Positions 22,494-32,500 of a stretch of DNA of 64,000 nt are shown here, in pieces. Source of the DNA: Myrica gale (taxonomy: Eukaryota; Streptophyta; Magnoliopsida; Fagales; Myricaceae); assembly GCA_963930655.1 (NCBI GenBank), contig OZ005611.1, positions 22,059,001 through 22,123,000 of the forward strand. Direction: 5' to 3'. Position numbers and translations under genes: made by a program. The first letter of the stretch is position 1. Every line of letters starts with the position of its first letter. A model generated the notes under the pieces. It had not been told where the DNA came from. It saw nothing but the letters and a program-made list of their open reading frames with translations, and ran no database searches.

Positions 22494-23009
22494 CTGTGAC
22501 ACATAAAAGTGCAGAAGTAAGCTTGAAGAAGAAATAATAAAATCTGTATACGAAAACAATATTCATCAAGAAAACAAATACACCATGTGACAAGGTAGCA
22601 GATGGACGAAATAGAGAGAAAAAAAATTAAAACAGCAAGATGATAACTCAAAACGCAGTCAATCATAGCATCAATATATTCGGCCAAAATAATGACAAAA
22701 TAATCAAGACCCAATCATTTAAACACACTAAGATTTCAGTTTTACCAAAACACAACAGCAGACCCCGAAAATAGAGATGTTCACCGAAGATACCCATTAA
22801 GAAATCAAGTAGATCTGAACAGATCTTAGTGAAATCATCTACTACATAACCTTTGGAACAAAACCCATATGATATTAGAGAAGATTAAGCAAGAAATCAT
22901 GAGAGATCTAAGAGATTTTCGCCTATACCATGAGAATGTTAAAGGAAACTCGAAAAAAAAACTATTCAAGAAACGATAACCTAAATCAGACTAAGATTTA
23001 GATCCATAC
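22494..23009 (-). other. Predicted intron between leader exon and ORF3
   Basis: On the minus strand the donor TCGAAG|GTATGG lies at 23010/23009. The acceptor TGTGTCACAG|ATG lies at 22494/22493, preceded by a T-rich tract. Length 516 nt. Splicing would place the first codon of ORF3 at the exon start. Confidence 0.5.
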
Positions 23010-23170
23010 CTTCGAAAGTGCAGAGAAAATATCAGGAGCCAAAACCCAGCTGAGATTTCGTGATATGAGCAAGAGATGCTCAAGATTTTGAGAGAAGAAG
23101 GGTTTCGGCTTTGGGTTTCACGGGTTGCAGGAAAATAAGAAAGAGAGGGAGGTACACATAGTAAAAAGTA
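23010..23170 (-). other. Predicted non-coding leader exon of ORF3
   Basis: CT-rich minus-strand sequence (CCTCCCTCTCTTTCTTATTT, then AAACCCAAAGCCGAAACCC) that looks like a plant 5' UTR. There is no ATG between about 23156 and the donor at 23010. One ATG at 23159 would open only a 13-codon uORF if transcription starts before it. The start point is inferred from the TATA position. Confidence 0.45.
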
Positions 23171-23197
23171 AAAGGCAACAAAATAAAAGGTACAAGT

Positions 23198-23253
23198 CTT
23201 TATACCGAAAAAGCAACATGTCCCTTACTCAAAAACGTATAACTGACCATTGG
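23198..23253 (-). promoter_or_regulatory. Candidate internal promoter for ORF3 (CCAAT and TATA)
   Basis: On the minus strand CCAAT is at 23253-23249 and TATAAAG at 23204-23198, 45 bp apart. The CT-rich leader begins about 30-40 bp after the TATA box. The arrangement fits an RNA polymerase II promoter between pol and ORF3. It rests on motif position only. Confidence 0.4.
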
Positions 23254-23371
23254 ATAAAAGCATGTGATTTTCATATAAGCATGCCGAAAGATATAAAAAC
23301 TTAAACACTGACATTATTACTAGCACATAAAAAAAACAGCAGAATATTCAGAAAAATAATAGGAACAAATA

Positions 23372-26140
23372 CTATATAGAACAAATTCCAATAGATTTTC
23401 TTAAAAATTCAAACCTTACACCATCTAAAGGTTTGGTAAATAAATCTGCTAATTGGTTTTCAGTAGGAACATATTCAAGTGTTATAGTTTTGTTTTCTAC
23501 AAGATCTCTAATATAATGATGTCGTATGTCTATGTGTTTGGTTCTAGAATGTTGAACGAGATTTTTGGATATATTAATGGCACTAGTGTTATCACAAAAA
23601 ATAGTCATGGATTCTTGAATAACACCATAATCAGCAAGCATTTGTTTCATCCAAAGTAATTGAGTACAACAACTACCCATTGCAATATATTCAGCTTCTG
23701 CTGTAGACAAAGAAATGGAATTTTGTTTTTTACTCAACCAGGCTACAAGATTCATTCCCATGTAGAAGCAGCCACCAGATGTGCTCTTCCTATCGTTTGA
23801 ATCTCCAGCCCAATCAGCATCTGTATATCCAACTAGACTCACATTCGAGTCTTTTGAATACCAAATACCATAAGGAATAGTCCCATTTACATATCTTATA
23901 ATTCTTTTTACAGCATTTAAATGAGATTCCTTAGGATTAACTTGATATCTTGCACACACACCAACACTAAACGATAAATCAGGTCGGCTGGCCGTAAGAT
24001 ATAACAAGCTACCTATCATGCTTCTATACATAGTTTGATCAACTGATTTTTCAGAAATATCAATATCTAACTTTACACTAGTACCCATAGGAGTTCTAGT
24101 AAATTTAGAATTTTCAAGACCAAACTTTTTAACAAGGTCCTTGGCATATTTGGATTGAGAGATAAATAAGCCTTTTTCACATTGTTTAATTTGTAATCCA
24201 AGAAAATAGTTCAACTCACCAACCATGCTCATTTCAAATTCTTTTTGCATAGCTTCTGCAAAATTTAAAGCATACTCATCAGTAGGTGAACCAAAAACAA
24301 TGTCATCCACATATATTTGGGCTATTATAATGCTATCATTTATTTTCTTAATAAAGAGTGTGCGATCAGCACCTCCTCTAGAGAAACCATTCTCTAGTAA
24401 ATACATAGATAATCTCTCATACCAAGCTCGTGGAGCTTGTTTTAATCCATAAAGGGCCTTTTTCAATTTACAAACATGATTAGGAAATTTTGGATCAATA
24501 AACCCTTTTGGTTGTTCTACAAATGCTTCTTCATTCAATATACCATTCAAAAATGCACTTTTAACATCCATTTGATATAATTTGAATCCCATATAACAAG
24601 AAAAAGCTAGTAAAATTCGGATAGACTCTAACCTTGCCACCGGGGCAAATGTCTCATCAAAATCTACTCCTTCTACTTGTGTGTAGCCTTGAGCTACCAA
24701 TCTAGCTTTATTCCTTATAACAACTTCATCCTCATTTGATTTATTCTTAAAAATCCACTTTGTACCAATCACATTTACATTAGAGGGTCTTGGAACCAAA
24801 GTCCAAACATCATTTATTTTAAATTGATTAAGCTCCTCATGCATTGCATTAACCCAAAAATCATCATTCAAAGCATCTTCTACTTTCTTGGGTTCAATCA
24901 TAGACACATATGAAGACAAGGACAAATGACTTAAGATTCTCTTTCTAAGTCTCATTCCTTCATTTACATTTCCAATAATGTTGTCTTTAGGATGATTAGC
25001 TTTAACCCGAGTAGAAGGTTCTTTGCTAGATGTTACTATAGATTTTTCTTTATCAGAAGCTTGTTGGCTTTCAGAGATATCGTTTTCAGATTCATGCTCA
25101 TTTTCATTTTCAGCAAAAATAGAATCTATAGTCTCAATATTAACAGAATCATTTACATCATCATCAACAACAACAAGAATATACTTTTTCCCAGCCAAGG
25201 TTTCAGATCTAGATGGTCCCATTAAGTCCATGTGTAACAACTCTAGACATCTCTTAGTCAAGACACCAAAGGTCTTTTTATGACTAGTTCTTATTTGTTT
25301 CCCAAGTTGGCATGGTCCACATACTTTATTTTTGACAACACCAAGTTTTGGTATACCATTAACCACATTAGGAAGTTTAGATAGATATCTATAATTCAAA
25401 TGACCAAGTCTTTGATGCCACAAATGTGTCTCATCAAGTTTGGCATTATTGCATTTAATTTTGCTATCAATAGTAATACCATAGCAATTATCATCAGTTC
25501 TAACACCTTTTATAATAGGACTACCATCTGAATTTAAAACATAGCATAAATCTTTTTTAAATTTTACCTCAAGATCTGAATCGCAAATCTGACTTATGCT
25601 AAGGAGATTTGCCTTCAAACCTTGAACAAAGAGAACATCTTCAAAAGGTTGACAGCCGGGTAGTTCTATAGTACCTTTACCGACAATAGATGCTTTTCCA
25701 CCATCTCCAAAAGTAACCTTACCGGCTCTATATTTTTCAAGCTTGTTGAACAGTGACTTATCACCACTCATTTGTCTAGAACAGCCACTGTCAAGATACC
25801 AAACATAGTTATTTTTAGCTTTAAATGCAACATGTGCAATGAGGCATGAAGTAGAATTCTTTTTAACCCAAACCTTTTTCGTAGAAGGTAAATCACTCAC
25901 ATTTATTTTCTTACAAATAAACTCAACTTGTTTAGTCAAAGTAGATACATGTGAGATTAATTCATTAAAGGTTGAAATTTGAAATGGTTTTGAAAATGTG
26001 TTTTTACTAGCATGCAATTTAAAACATTTAGATCTAACATGACCCTTTTTTCCACAATAATAACAAGTAGGGACAGATCTGGAATTTACAAAATAAGTTT
26101 GAGAATTGTTCTTACCATATGCAGCAGGGGGTATTCTCAC
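23372..26140 (-). CDS. Copia pol (protease, partial integrase, reverse transcriptase, RNase H) with integrase-core deletion
   Basis: 922-residue open frame. CCHC zinc knuckle at residues 26-39 (CYYCGKKGHVRSKC); aspartic protease motif DSG at 117-119 (WYLDSGCSRQMSG); integrase zinc-binding HHCC region 239-277 (HLWHQRLGHL...CGPCQLGK); start of the integrase core at about 300-325 (LLHMDLMGPS...YILVVVDD). It then jumps to an acidic linker, so the DDE core is missing. Reverse transcriptase follows with QMDVKSAFLNG and YVDD at 610-613, then RNase H (TDADWAG near 771, STAEAEYIAM near 815) and the end EYVPTENQLADLFTKPLDG. The deletion keeps the frame, so protease, RT and RNase H could still be made. 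The methionine at 26140 is only the first in the frame; pol is normally translated as a fusion with gag. Confidence 0.9.
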   Translation of the reverse strand: MRIPPAAYGKNNSQTYFVNSRSVPTCYYCGKKGHVRSKCFKLHASKNTFSKPFQISTFNELISHVSTLTKQVEFICKKINVSDLPSTKKVWVKKNSTSCLIAHVAFKAKNNYVWYLDSGCSRQMSGDKSLFNKLEKYRAGKVTFGDGGKASIVGKGTIELPGCQPFEDVLFVQGLKANLLSISQICDSDLEVKFKKDLCYVLNSDGSPIIKGVRTDDNCYGITIDSKIKCNNAKLDETHLWHQRLGHLNYRYLSKLPNVVNGIPKLGVVKNKVCGPCQLGKQIRTSHKKTFGVLTKRCLELLHMDLMGPSRSETLAGKKYILVVVDDDVNDSVNIETIDSIFAENENEHESENDISESQQASDKEKSIVTSSKEPSTRVKANHPKDNIIGNVNEGMRLRKRILSHLSLSSYVSMIEPKKVEDALNDDFWVNAMHEELNQFKINDVWTLVPRPSNVNVIGTKWIFKNKSNEDEVVIRNKARLVAQGYTQVEGVDFDETFAPVARLESIRILLAFSCYMGFKLYQMDVKSAFLNGILNEEAFVEQPKGFIDPKFPNHVCKLKKALYGLKQAPRAWYERLSMYLLENGFSRGGADRTLFIKKINDSIIIAQIYVDDIVFGSPTDEYALNFAEAMQKEFEMSMVGELNYFLGLQIKQCEKGLFISQSKYAKDLVKKFGLENSKFTRTPMGTSVKLDIDISEKSVDQTMYRSMIGSLLYLTASRPDLSFSVGVCARYQVNPKESHLNAVKRIIRYVNGTIPYGIWYSKDSNVSLVGYTDADWAGDSNDRKSTSGGCFYMGMNLVAWLSKKQNSISLSTAEAEYIAMGSCCTQLLWMKQMLADYGVIQESMTIFCDNTSAINISKNLVQHSRTKHIDIRHHYIRDLVENKTITLEYVPTENQLADLFTKPLDGVRFEFLRKSIGICSI

Positions 26141-26398
26141 CTTTGATTGACTTTGAACAACTGAAACTTCTTCTTTACTAGTAGCAGGAACAAAAACCGT
26201 TTTGTTAGAAGTATATGCATCAGAATCAGATCTTATAAAACCTAGACAAAAACTTCTTCTTTACTAGTAGCAGATGTTTAACACTTGAAGTAGTACCTAT
26301 ACTTAACATCTTGTCAAGTTTTTTAGCACCACTAGAAAAATATTGGAGTTGAGAATTAGACTTATCTAGCTCTCTTTCCAAGTTCTTCACCTTAAGAT
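26141..26398 (-). pseudogene. Frameshifted gag-pol junction with internal duplication
   Basis: Holds the out-of-frame end of gag (ELDKSNSQLQYFSSGAKKLD) and two copies of TGCTACTAGTAAAGAAGAAG about 85 bp apart on the minus strand. Stops here separate the gag and pol frames. Confidence 0.7.
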
Positions 26399-27715
26399 CT
26401 AAAGAATTATTACTGTTTTCAGATTATCAATTAACACAGATTGTTCACTATTCTTTGCCAATAATTCATCTTTTTCAAGATCTAAATTCTTAAGCTTCTT
26501 AGAAAAAACAAGGTTTTCTCTTTTCACCTTAAGACTTTCTTCGAACAAACTCTTATAGGCAGCTTGAAGAGATTCATATTCATCAATATCATCATCTAAT
26601 AAATCATCATCACTTAGGCTAACATCACTAATAGCATTAATAGATGAAGTAAAAGCAATGTAATTAACCTTACTATCAGATTTATCAGAACTAGATGAAG
26701 AATCAGAATCAGACAATGTAGCATTCATAGCTTTACCTTTCGATTTTAAAAAGGTAGGACAATCAGCTTTAAAATGACCATAACCTTTACAGCCATGACA
26801 TTGAAATTCTTGGGAGTTTTTCTTCTTAAGGTCTTTAGGGGCAACTTTGTCACCTTTTTCAGCTGATTTCCAGTTAGACTTACCAGTTTGTTTAGCTGAA
26901 GAAGAAGAAGGAATGAGTGGTTTCTTCCACTTGTTTTTCCTTTTGAAACCGAGAGCTTTCCTAAATCTCTTTACAAACAAGGCTATTTCCTCATCGTCCA
27001 TAGACTCATCTGAACATTCAGATTCATCTTCAGCCAAAGACTTTAAAGCTATAGACTTAGATTTTTTGGCTTGAGGCAAAGATAATTCATAAGTCTGTAA
27101 TGAACCTACAAGCTCTTCAATTCTGATTTTTTCTAGGTCTTTGCTTTCTTCTATGGCCGTAATTTTACCTCTGAATTTTTCAGTGAGAGATCGTAAGACT
27201 TTTCTCACAACTCTCGATTCAGGAATTTTTTCTCCTAGGTTAAAAGTTGAGTTAACAATATCGTTGAGTTTAGCATAAAACTCATCGAATGTCTCATCTT
27301 CATTCATTCTAATTTCTTCAAACCTAGTCGCAAGCATTTGAAGTTTAGAATTTTTTACTATCTTAGTGCCTTCGTGTGTGGTTTCTAAGATTTCCCATGC
27401 GTCTTTAGCCATTTCACACATGGAGATTCGTTTAAACTCATCAGCTGAAATGCCCATGAAAATAGCATGCAAGGCACGACTATTATAGGTGCATTCATTC
27501 ATTTCTTCTCTAGTCCACAAACTAATGTCTTTAGGCTCAGCAGGGATTGTACCAGTTTCAGTAACTTTTGCTGCAGTCATGGGTGTCTACCAACCTATTA
27601 CTACCGAGTGTCATACTCGTTCATCAAGGGACTTCAAGAAGACCCTCATCCTTACTTTCCAATAGGCATAATTATTGTCATCGAAGTAAGGAGGAACGGA
27701 CAGCGATTGACTCAT
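26399..27715 (-). pseudogene. Copia gag with two premature stops and a 3' frameshift
   Basis: The natural start is ATG at 27715 (MSQSLSVPPYFDDNNYAYWK, the normal gag opening). The frame meets TGA at 27613-27611, where DERVW expects Trp, and TAG at 27589-27587, where Gln is expected. It then stays open for 393 residues from 27580. Those hold the UBN2/gag domain (LWTREEMNECTYNSRALHAI; AWEILETTHEGTK; FDEFYAKLNDIVN) and a zinc knuckle CHGCKGYGHFKADC. Near 26420 a one-base slip in an A run ends it early at TVIIL-stop; the expected continuation NNSLDLKVKNLERELDKSNS is in the next frame. Both nonsense changes fit G-to-A or C-to-T mutation. Confidence 0.85.
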
Positions 27716-27764
27716 TTTCATCTAGGTAACAAAGGGTCAAGGATCTACTATAAGGCTCCGATAC

Positions 27765-27776
27765 CAGTTGAAACTA
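27765..27776 (-). promoter_or_regulatory. Primer-binding site (initiator Met tRNA)
   Basis: TGGTATCGGAGC on the minus strand, two bases inside the 5' LTR. It differs by one base from the usual TGGTATCAGAGC of initiator-Met priming. Confidence 0.85.
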
Positions 27777-27778
27777 CG

Positions 27779-29333
27779 TTTAGACCCTAGAATATACCTA
27801 GAGGGGGGGGTGAATAGGTATTTAAAAACTAATACACCTTTCTTTAAGAGACCACAGAAAACCAAGTTCAAAAACTAGTACACTTGCACTATTAAAACCT
27901 ATTCAAACAATATGATTTAAACACTTAACAGCAACCTCAAACAATCAAATTAAGAATGATTCAATCTTGACCAAATAACTGTTAGAGAACAATTACTGCA
28001 ACAATCACTACTCAATATATCAAATACTCAAAACAGAAAAATCAAGATTAACAGTAACTTTGACAACTATTAATTAACAATAATGAGATATAGTCAGCAA
28101 CAATATGATCAACTTAATTATGATTTTTCAGCAATGTAATATCTGCACCTCAAGAAATAATATCACAACAACAGCCTATAAAAATTTCAGCAAGCAACAC
28201 TTAATGTATAAAGAATTTCTTGAACCTATTTCACACAAGAAATATTCTCAGAATCAACAATACAAATTCAAACTATTTAGCAGCAATATTCAACACTTCT
28301 AAGACTAATAACCAACAATGATTCGGACAGAATTCAACAACCACTAAGTTGACAATTTCAAGTTACCAAATCTTCCAAATCTGCAAAATGATCAACAAGA
28401 AATGGTTAGTTGCAAAAATATCAAGAAAGAAGAGAATAGAATCAACACATAAATTTTTGGTAACGAAGTGAAAAATTTCTCAAGAAGAACGTCTTCTGAG
28501 AAATAAAAAACACTCCGGGTGTTTCCACCAAGTTTTTCCACTAGAACGTCCGAATTTTACAATGGTGATCTAACCAAAAACCTTTTGGCCTCAAGACCCC
28601 TTTTCCTATGTAAAATCACCCAAATCCACCGAATTGGGTTGGTGCCCAGCACCCACTCGAAGACCAGCAACTCTGGTGCTCGTTCTACAGCAGATCCCAC
28701 GAACTCGTGGGCTTGAAGCTCCTCTGAAACTTTCAGCAACAACTTTTCTTGAGAACACACTCAAGAAACTCAACACTTGGTGATGTGAATCTTCAATAGC
28801 AACGAACTAAGAACTTCCAGCCTTCAGTCGACGACAAGGCTCACTGATCTTCCACCAGAGGGAAGATTACTCACTCTCACAATCAGATCTGGTTAGAACA
28901 GAAATTTTGCACAAGAGAGAAAATGGGGGAAATCGAGTACAGAGAGAGTTCTTGAAGTTTCGAGAGAATAGACGATGAATAAGTATGTCCAAAGCATTTG
29001 GGAAAGTGGTATATGACTTTAGTGAGGGTAAATAAGTCAAAACGAAAAAGTTATGATGACTGGGCAATTTTCTAGAAGGTTATTACGTTATCTGCAGAAT
29101 TCTCGCTAAGCTAACCCAAGGCTAACCCAGCCAACTGAAAATCCGTCTAACAGCTCCGTAACTGACTTCCAACCATTCTAGATGCACCCAGCACCTTCCA
29201 GAAACTTTCTCCTTAGCTCCACATCCTTCCAGACTTAATCAAGTTGCATTTACACATCTACAAATGGAAAATTACATTTAACAAAGGATTGTTTTGACCA
29301 TGAAAAATTATGCCAACAATACAAACACTTTCA
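27779..29333 (-). repeat. 5' LTR of the copia element
   Basis: 1555 bp, TG...CA, nearly identical to 19143-20706. On the minus strand it starts TGAAAGTGTTTGTATTG. Confidence 0.95.
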
Positions 29334-29338
29334 CATAG

Positions 29339-30861
29339 GAAACAGGATCAGTTTATAGATCGATCATCTAGGAAGAAGAGCAGCAACCTACGAAGTTATT
29401 AGCTCGCATATGTAACATGTTATACCTTGATCTTTTGTCACAATATTGGTAGGAAGAAAGTAATTCGAAGAACACAAGATCGAGTGTTCTCCTTTAGTTA
29501 AAAGCAATCGCTATGAATGGATGCTCGAGCTAATTGATCATCTACCCACATATTTAAAACATTTTTCTACACTCCTATGTCTTGATCATACTTTTTCAGA
29601 CAGCTCAGGTGGAAGAAGGGTAGTACGTACGAATGAATTATGAATAAATCTAGAAATTAAAGATTGGTAATTTCCTATGTGGTTGTCTTTTTCAAATCAG
29701 GGATTTTCCGATCTAACATACACATTCTTCATTCAGTGCCCATTGATTCATAGGTAATACGTATACCTCGTTTTTACTTCATGTTATTTATTATGACCCC
29801 TAAAATATTATCATATACTACAGTAGATCCCCTTCGCCAATGGTAATTTCCAACCTTCAAAAAAATTCTTAAAATTTTAAAAATATTCACCTAAATTTTA
29901 ATAAATAAACGCCACCTAAGTCTGACAATGTTGTCTGTTCGCATCATCAGCTCACCTACTCCCTTAACTAAATGGTTTTTTTATTCAATTTTTGAAGTAT
30001 CTGATAATTTATTATGATATTATAAAAATACCCAAAAAGTTGAGATTCACTCCACACAATCTGGGCACAGGCTACAGCTACCACCCACCTCGTGGCCATG
30101 AAGAAAAAGCGTCAGTTTCCATTGGAAATCATGCATCAGCAAAGTTAATGATTCCTGTGGCCACATGGAATTTTGAACACCGCGCTTTCTCTGCCAGTGT
30201 TTGTTCAACGGAATACTTTTTTTTTTCTTGGATCAACGGAATCCAGAAGGGCATATTATTTCTCAATTCACAATTTCACACCCCCAACCAATGATTTTCC
30301 AGAGAAAATTAAACATGAAATTGTAGGGTCTAATGGGCCTCACCAATAGCGACTGTTTCTCGCTTTACACTAAAGCAAAATGCAGTCCCAGATTTGTCGT
30401 CACCGTCCACCACCGGTTTTGTAATTCTTTCTGTTCGTTTTCGTCCTCTCGTTTGGAACCGGCCCACCTTGTGGACAGCAACCTTCCTGTCCTTCCATGA
30501 CAAAGTCCCATTATTTCGACACCCCCCATAAAAAAAAATATTATTATTTTTTCATCCCATATTCAGACTTCACTTTGCTTATGCTTCCGTGGCTCTAAAT
30601 TGCAATTATTAGAAAAAGGAGAGGGAGATTTCACTTTGTATTGTTGCTATATGTTTATATATATCCGGTCCAAGGTATTTTTATCAATTTATTAAGTCAT
30701 TGGAAATATTATCTTCATTTGAAGTGAAAAAAAAAACTCAATTTTGCTAATTTGATGAATGGTGTTAAATAGTCTAACATTAGTAATTAGAGGAAAATGT
30801 GGCGAGTTATCCATTATTTGACATAAAAATGGGGATGAAAAGGTTGAAATAAAAAAAAGAA
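29339..30861. other. No gene seen
   Basis: AT-rich DNA. A frame at 29992-30294 (+) is open but unrecognised and without splice or start context. Confidence 0.5.
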
Positions 30862-31051
30862 TTAATTACACTTTGCATCCACTTATTTTATTTTTAAAAT
30901 TTTTAGTTAATTTAGACAGAAAATGATTTTTTGGGAGACAAAATTGTCATCTTGCATACTAAAAAATAATTTTTTGTCTAAATTGGCGGAAAATTTTAAC
31001 TAATAGTGCAAAGTGTCTGAAATCAATAGTTGATGGGTGCAATGTAATTAA
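30862..31051. mobile_element. Small foldback MITE-like element
   Basis: About 190 bp with imperfect inverted ends (TTAATTACACTTTGCATCCA / TGGGTGCAATGTAATTAA). Inner arms are also complementary (AATTTAGACAGAAAATGATT against AATAATTTTTTGTCTAAATT). No target duplication is clear. It cannot code for protein. Confidence 0.6.
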
Positions 31052-31315
31052 CAAAAAAATGTAACAAGCTATAATTCTCCGAGTGACTTCGATTTCGTGC
31101 TTCCACATTCATTTTATATAACAAGGTCACAAAGGCCTCTTTGTTTAGTGTCTAAATAATGGGCCCAAACGACAGACCCGGTGACAGAGCATGGTCGTTT
31201 GCAAAAGTATTCTAGAATACAACAGTATTCAACAAAATTTACAAAAAGAATATCCAAAATCTCAAAAATTTATACACAAATACCAATACATTTTACGCAA
31301 TCTCCAATAACTTTT

Positions 31316-31555
31316 TCACACAAATTCCAATACATTTTCAAAAAAATGCAACCCTCCTATCTGAAAACAAAATAAAACAAAAAGTATTAAGATTTAGCGC
31401 GAGAGAACAACTACTTTTATTCCTTAGTTATATAATTTTTTTACACAAATTCCAATACTTTTCAAAAAAAAATGCAACCCTCCTTATCCGAAAACAAAAA
31501 GTATTAAGATTTAGCGAGAGAGAGAGAGAGCAACTACTTTTATTCCTTAGTTATC
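31316..31555. repeat. Two-copy tandem repeat, unit about 126 bp
   Basis: Both units contain ATGCAACCCTCC, AAAGTATTAAGATTTAGCG and CAACTACTTTTATTCC. The second has a longer GA run. Confidence 0.8.
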
Positions 31556-31767
31556 CTCTCCAGAGTTTGCATGTACATTAATTAGGCACCATTCATGGTC
31601 TCACAATAAAAAATTATATAACATTTTTCTAGTTGTCTCATTAAATATTAAATAAAATTTCTATATATATTGATCAAAGTAACAACTTCAAACGTGTTTT
31701 TCATCTAAAATAAAAAATTTTAAATTATCTTCAAAGAAAAAATGCTTACAATATCACTCGGGACTTT

Positions 31768-31770
<3 letters not shown>

Positions 31771-31816
<46 letters not shown>

Positions 31817-31847
31817 TTAGGAGAATTCAGTTACATATATATATATA
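31771..31847. repeat. (AT)n microsatellite
   Basis: A long AT dinucleotide run to about 31813, then a second shorter run at about 31832-31847. Confidence 0.9.
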
Positions 31848-32091
31848 TTAGGAGCTGAATTCTGTTACACATATCATTGGGTTTAACAGACAATTTAAAA
31901 CCAGTTATACATGATGCCAAAGATTTTGAATTCATTAAGCATTTGATAAAAAGGAGACCGATTTACTCGAAACCAAAGATTTTGAATTCAAGGATTTTAT
32001 ATGATAGACACGAATCAAAACGATTTTTAGACAAGATTTCAAACAAACGGCAGAAAAAAAAACTAATTCCATTTTTCTTAGATTGCTTTAG

Positions 32092-32500
32092 TTGACAACG
32101 TCCGAATATGATTTTCATTCACCTGAATTATCACCGACGTCCCAGCTGGATTATGATTTTGTTTCACCACCGATCCTGGATTGCTCTGCCGTGAGACATG
32201 AAATGGTGGATTTTGTATCATTTCTGACTGATGATAGTAAGAGATCCGAAGCCGGAGGCTTCGTGCTGCTCTGGGTTTGAAACGGTACTGAGTACCGATT
32301 TCAACTGCATGTGTGAAGCCATCAAGACCATCGCTGCCGCTGGTATTGATTTCAATGCTGAGAGGGCCATGGCTTTGCCTTACTGCTTGTAACGTGTCTG
32401 TTCCTCCATTAACCAATTGCCGCAGCAAGTAAAAAACCTCTCTCTCTCTCTCTAGAGATTCCCGTAAAGGGCCTAACTGACTTGAATGGGCCAACTTAGC
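32092..32500. other. Gene-like block of unknown identity
   Basis: Less AT-rich than its surroundings and open in parts on both strands. The plus strand reads CEAIKTIAAAGIDFNAERAM near 32310-32370. The minus strand is open over 32078-32494 (138 residues starting MAHSSQLGPLRESLER). No family is recognised and no full gene model can be built. A (CT)n run lies at about 32438-32452. Confidence 0.25.

Larger units (their letters stand above)
19143..29333 (-). mobile_element. Full-length SIRE/Maximus-like Ty1/copia retrotransposon with an extra 3' ORF
   Basis: A 10.19-kb element on the minus strand. Minus-strand order: 5' LTR (29333-27779), PBS TGGTATCGGAGC (27776-27765), gag (from 27715), pol (26140-23372), promoter-like region and leader (about 23253-23010), third ORF (22493-21246), PPT AAAGGGGGAGAT (just after 20706) and 3' LTR (20706-19143). 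The target duplication is CATAG. The LTRs differ at only about 15 positions by eye, mostly transitions, so the insertion is recent. Long LTRs, a long gag-pol and an ORF after pol place it with the SIRE/Maximus lineage. It cannot act alone: gag has two stops and a frameshift, and pol lacks the integrase core. Confidence 0.95.

Noticed and set aside
22494..22559. Upstream start of the third ORF (MFSYTDFIISSSS, 437 residues)
   Set aside because: The added 22 residues are encoded by T-rich sequence ending in a CAG acceptor just before a second ATG. A spliced start at 22493 fits better.
31771..31847. AT run considered as a promoter or origin
   Set aside because: A simple AT microsatellite, with no other signals near it.
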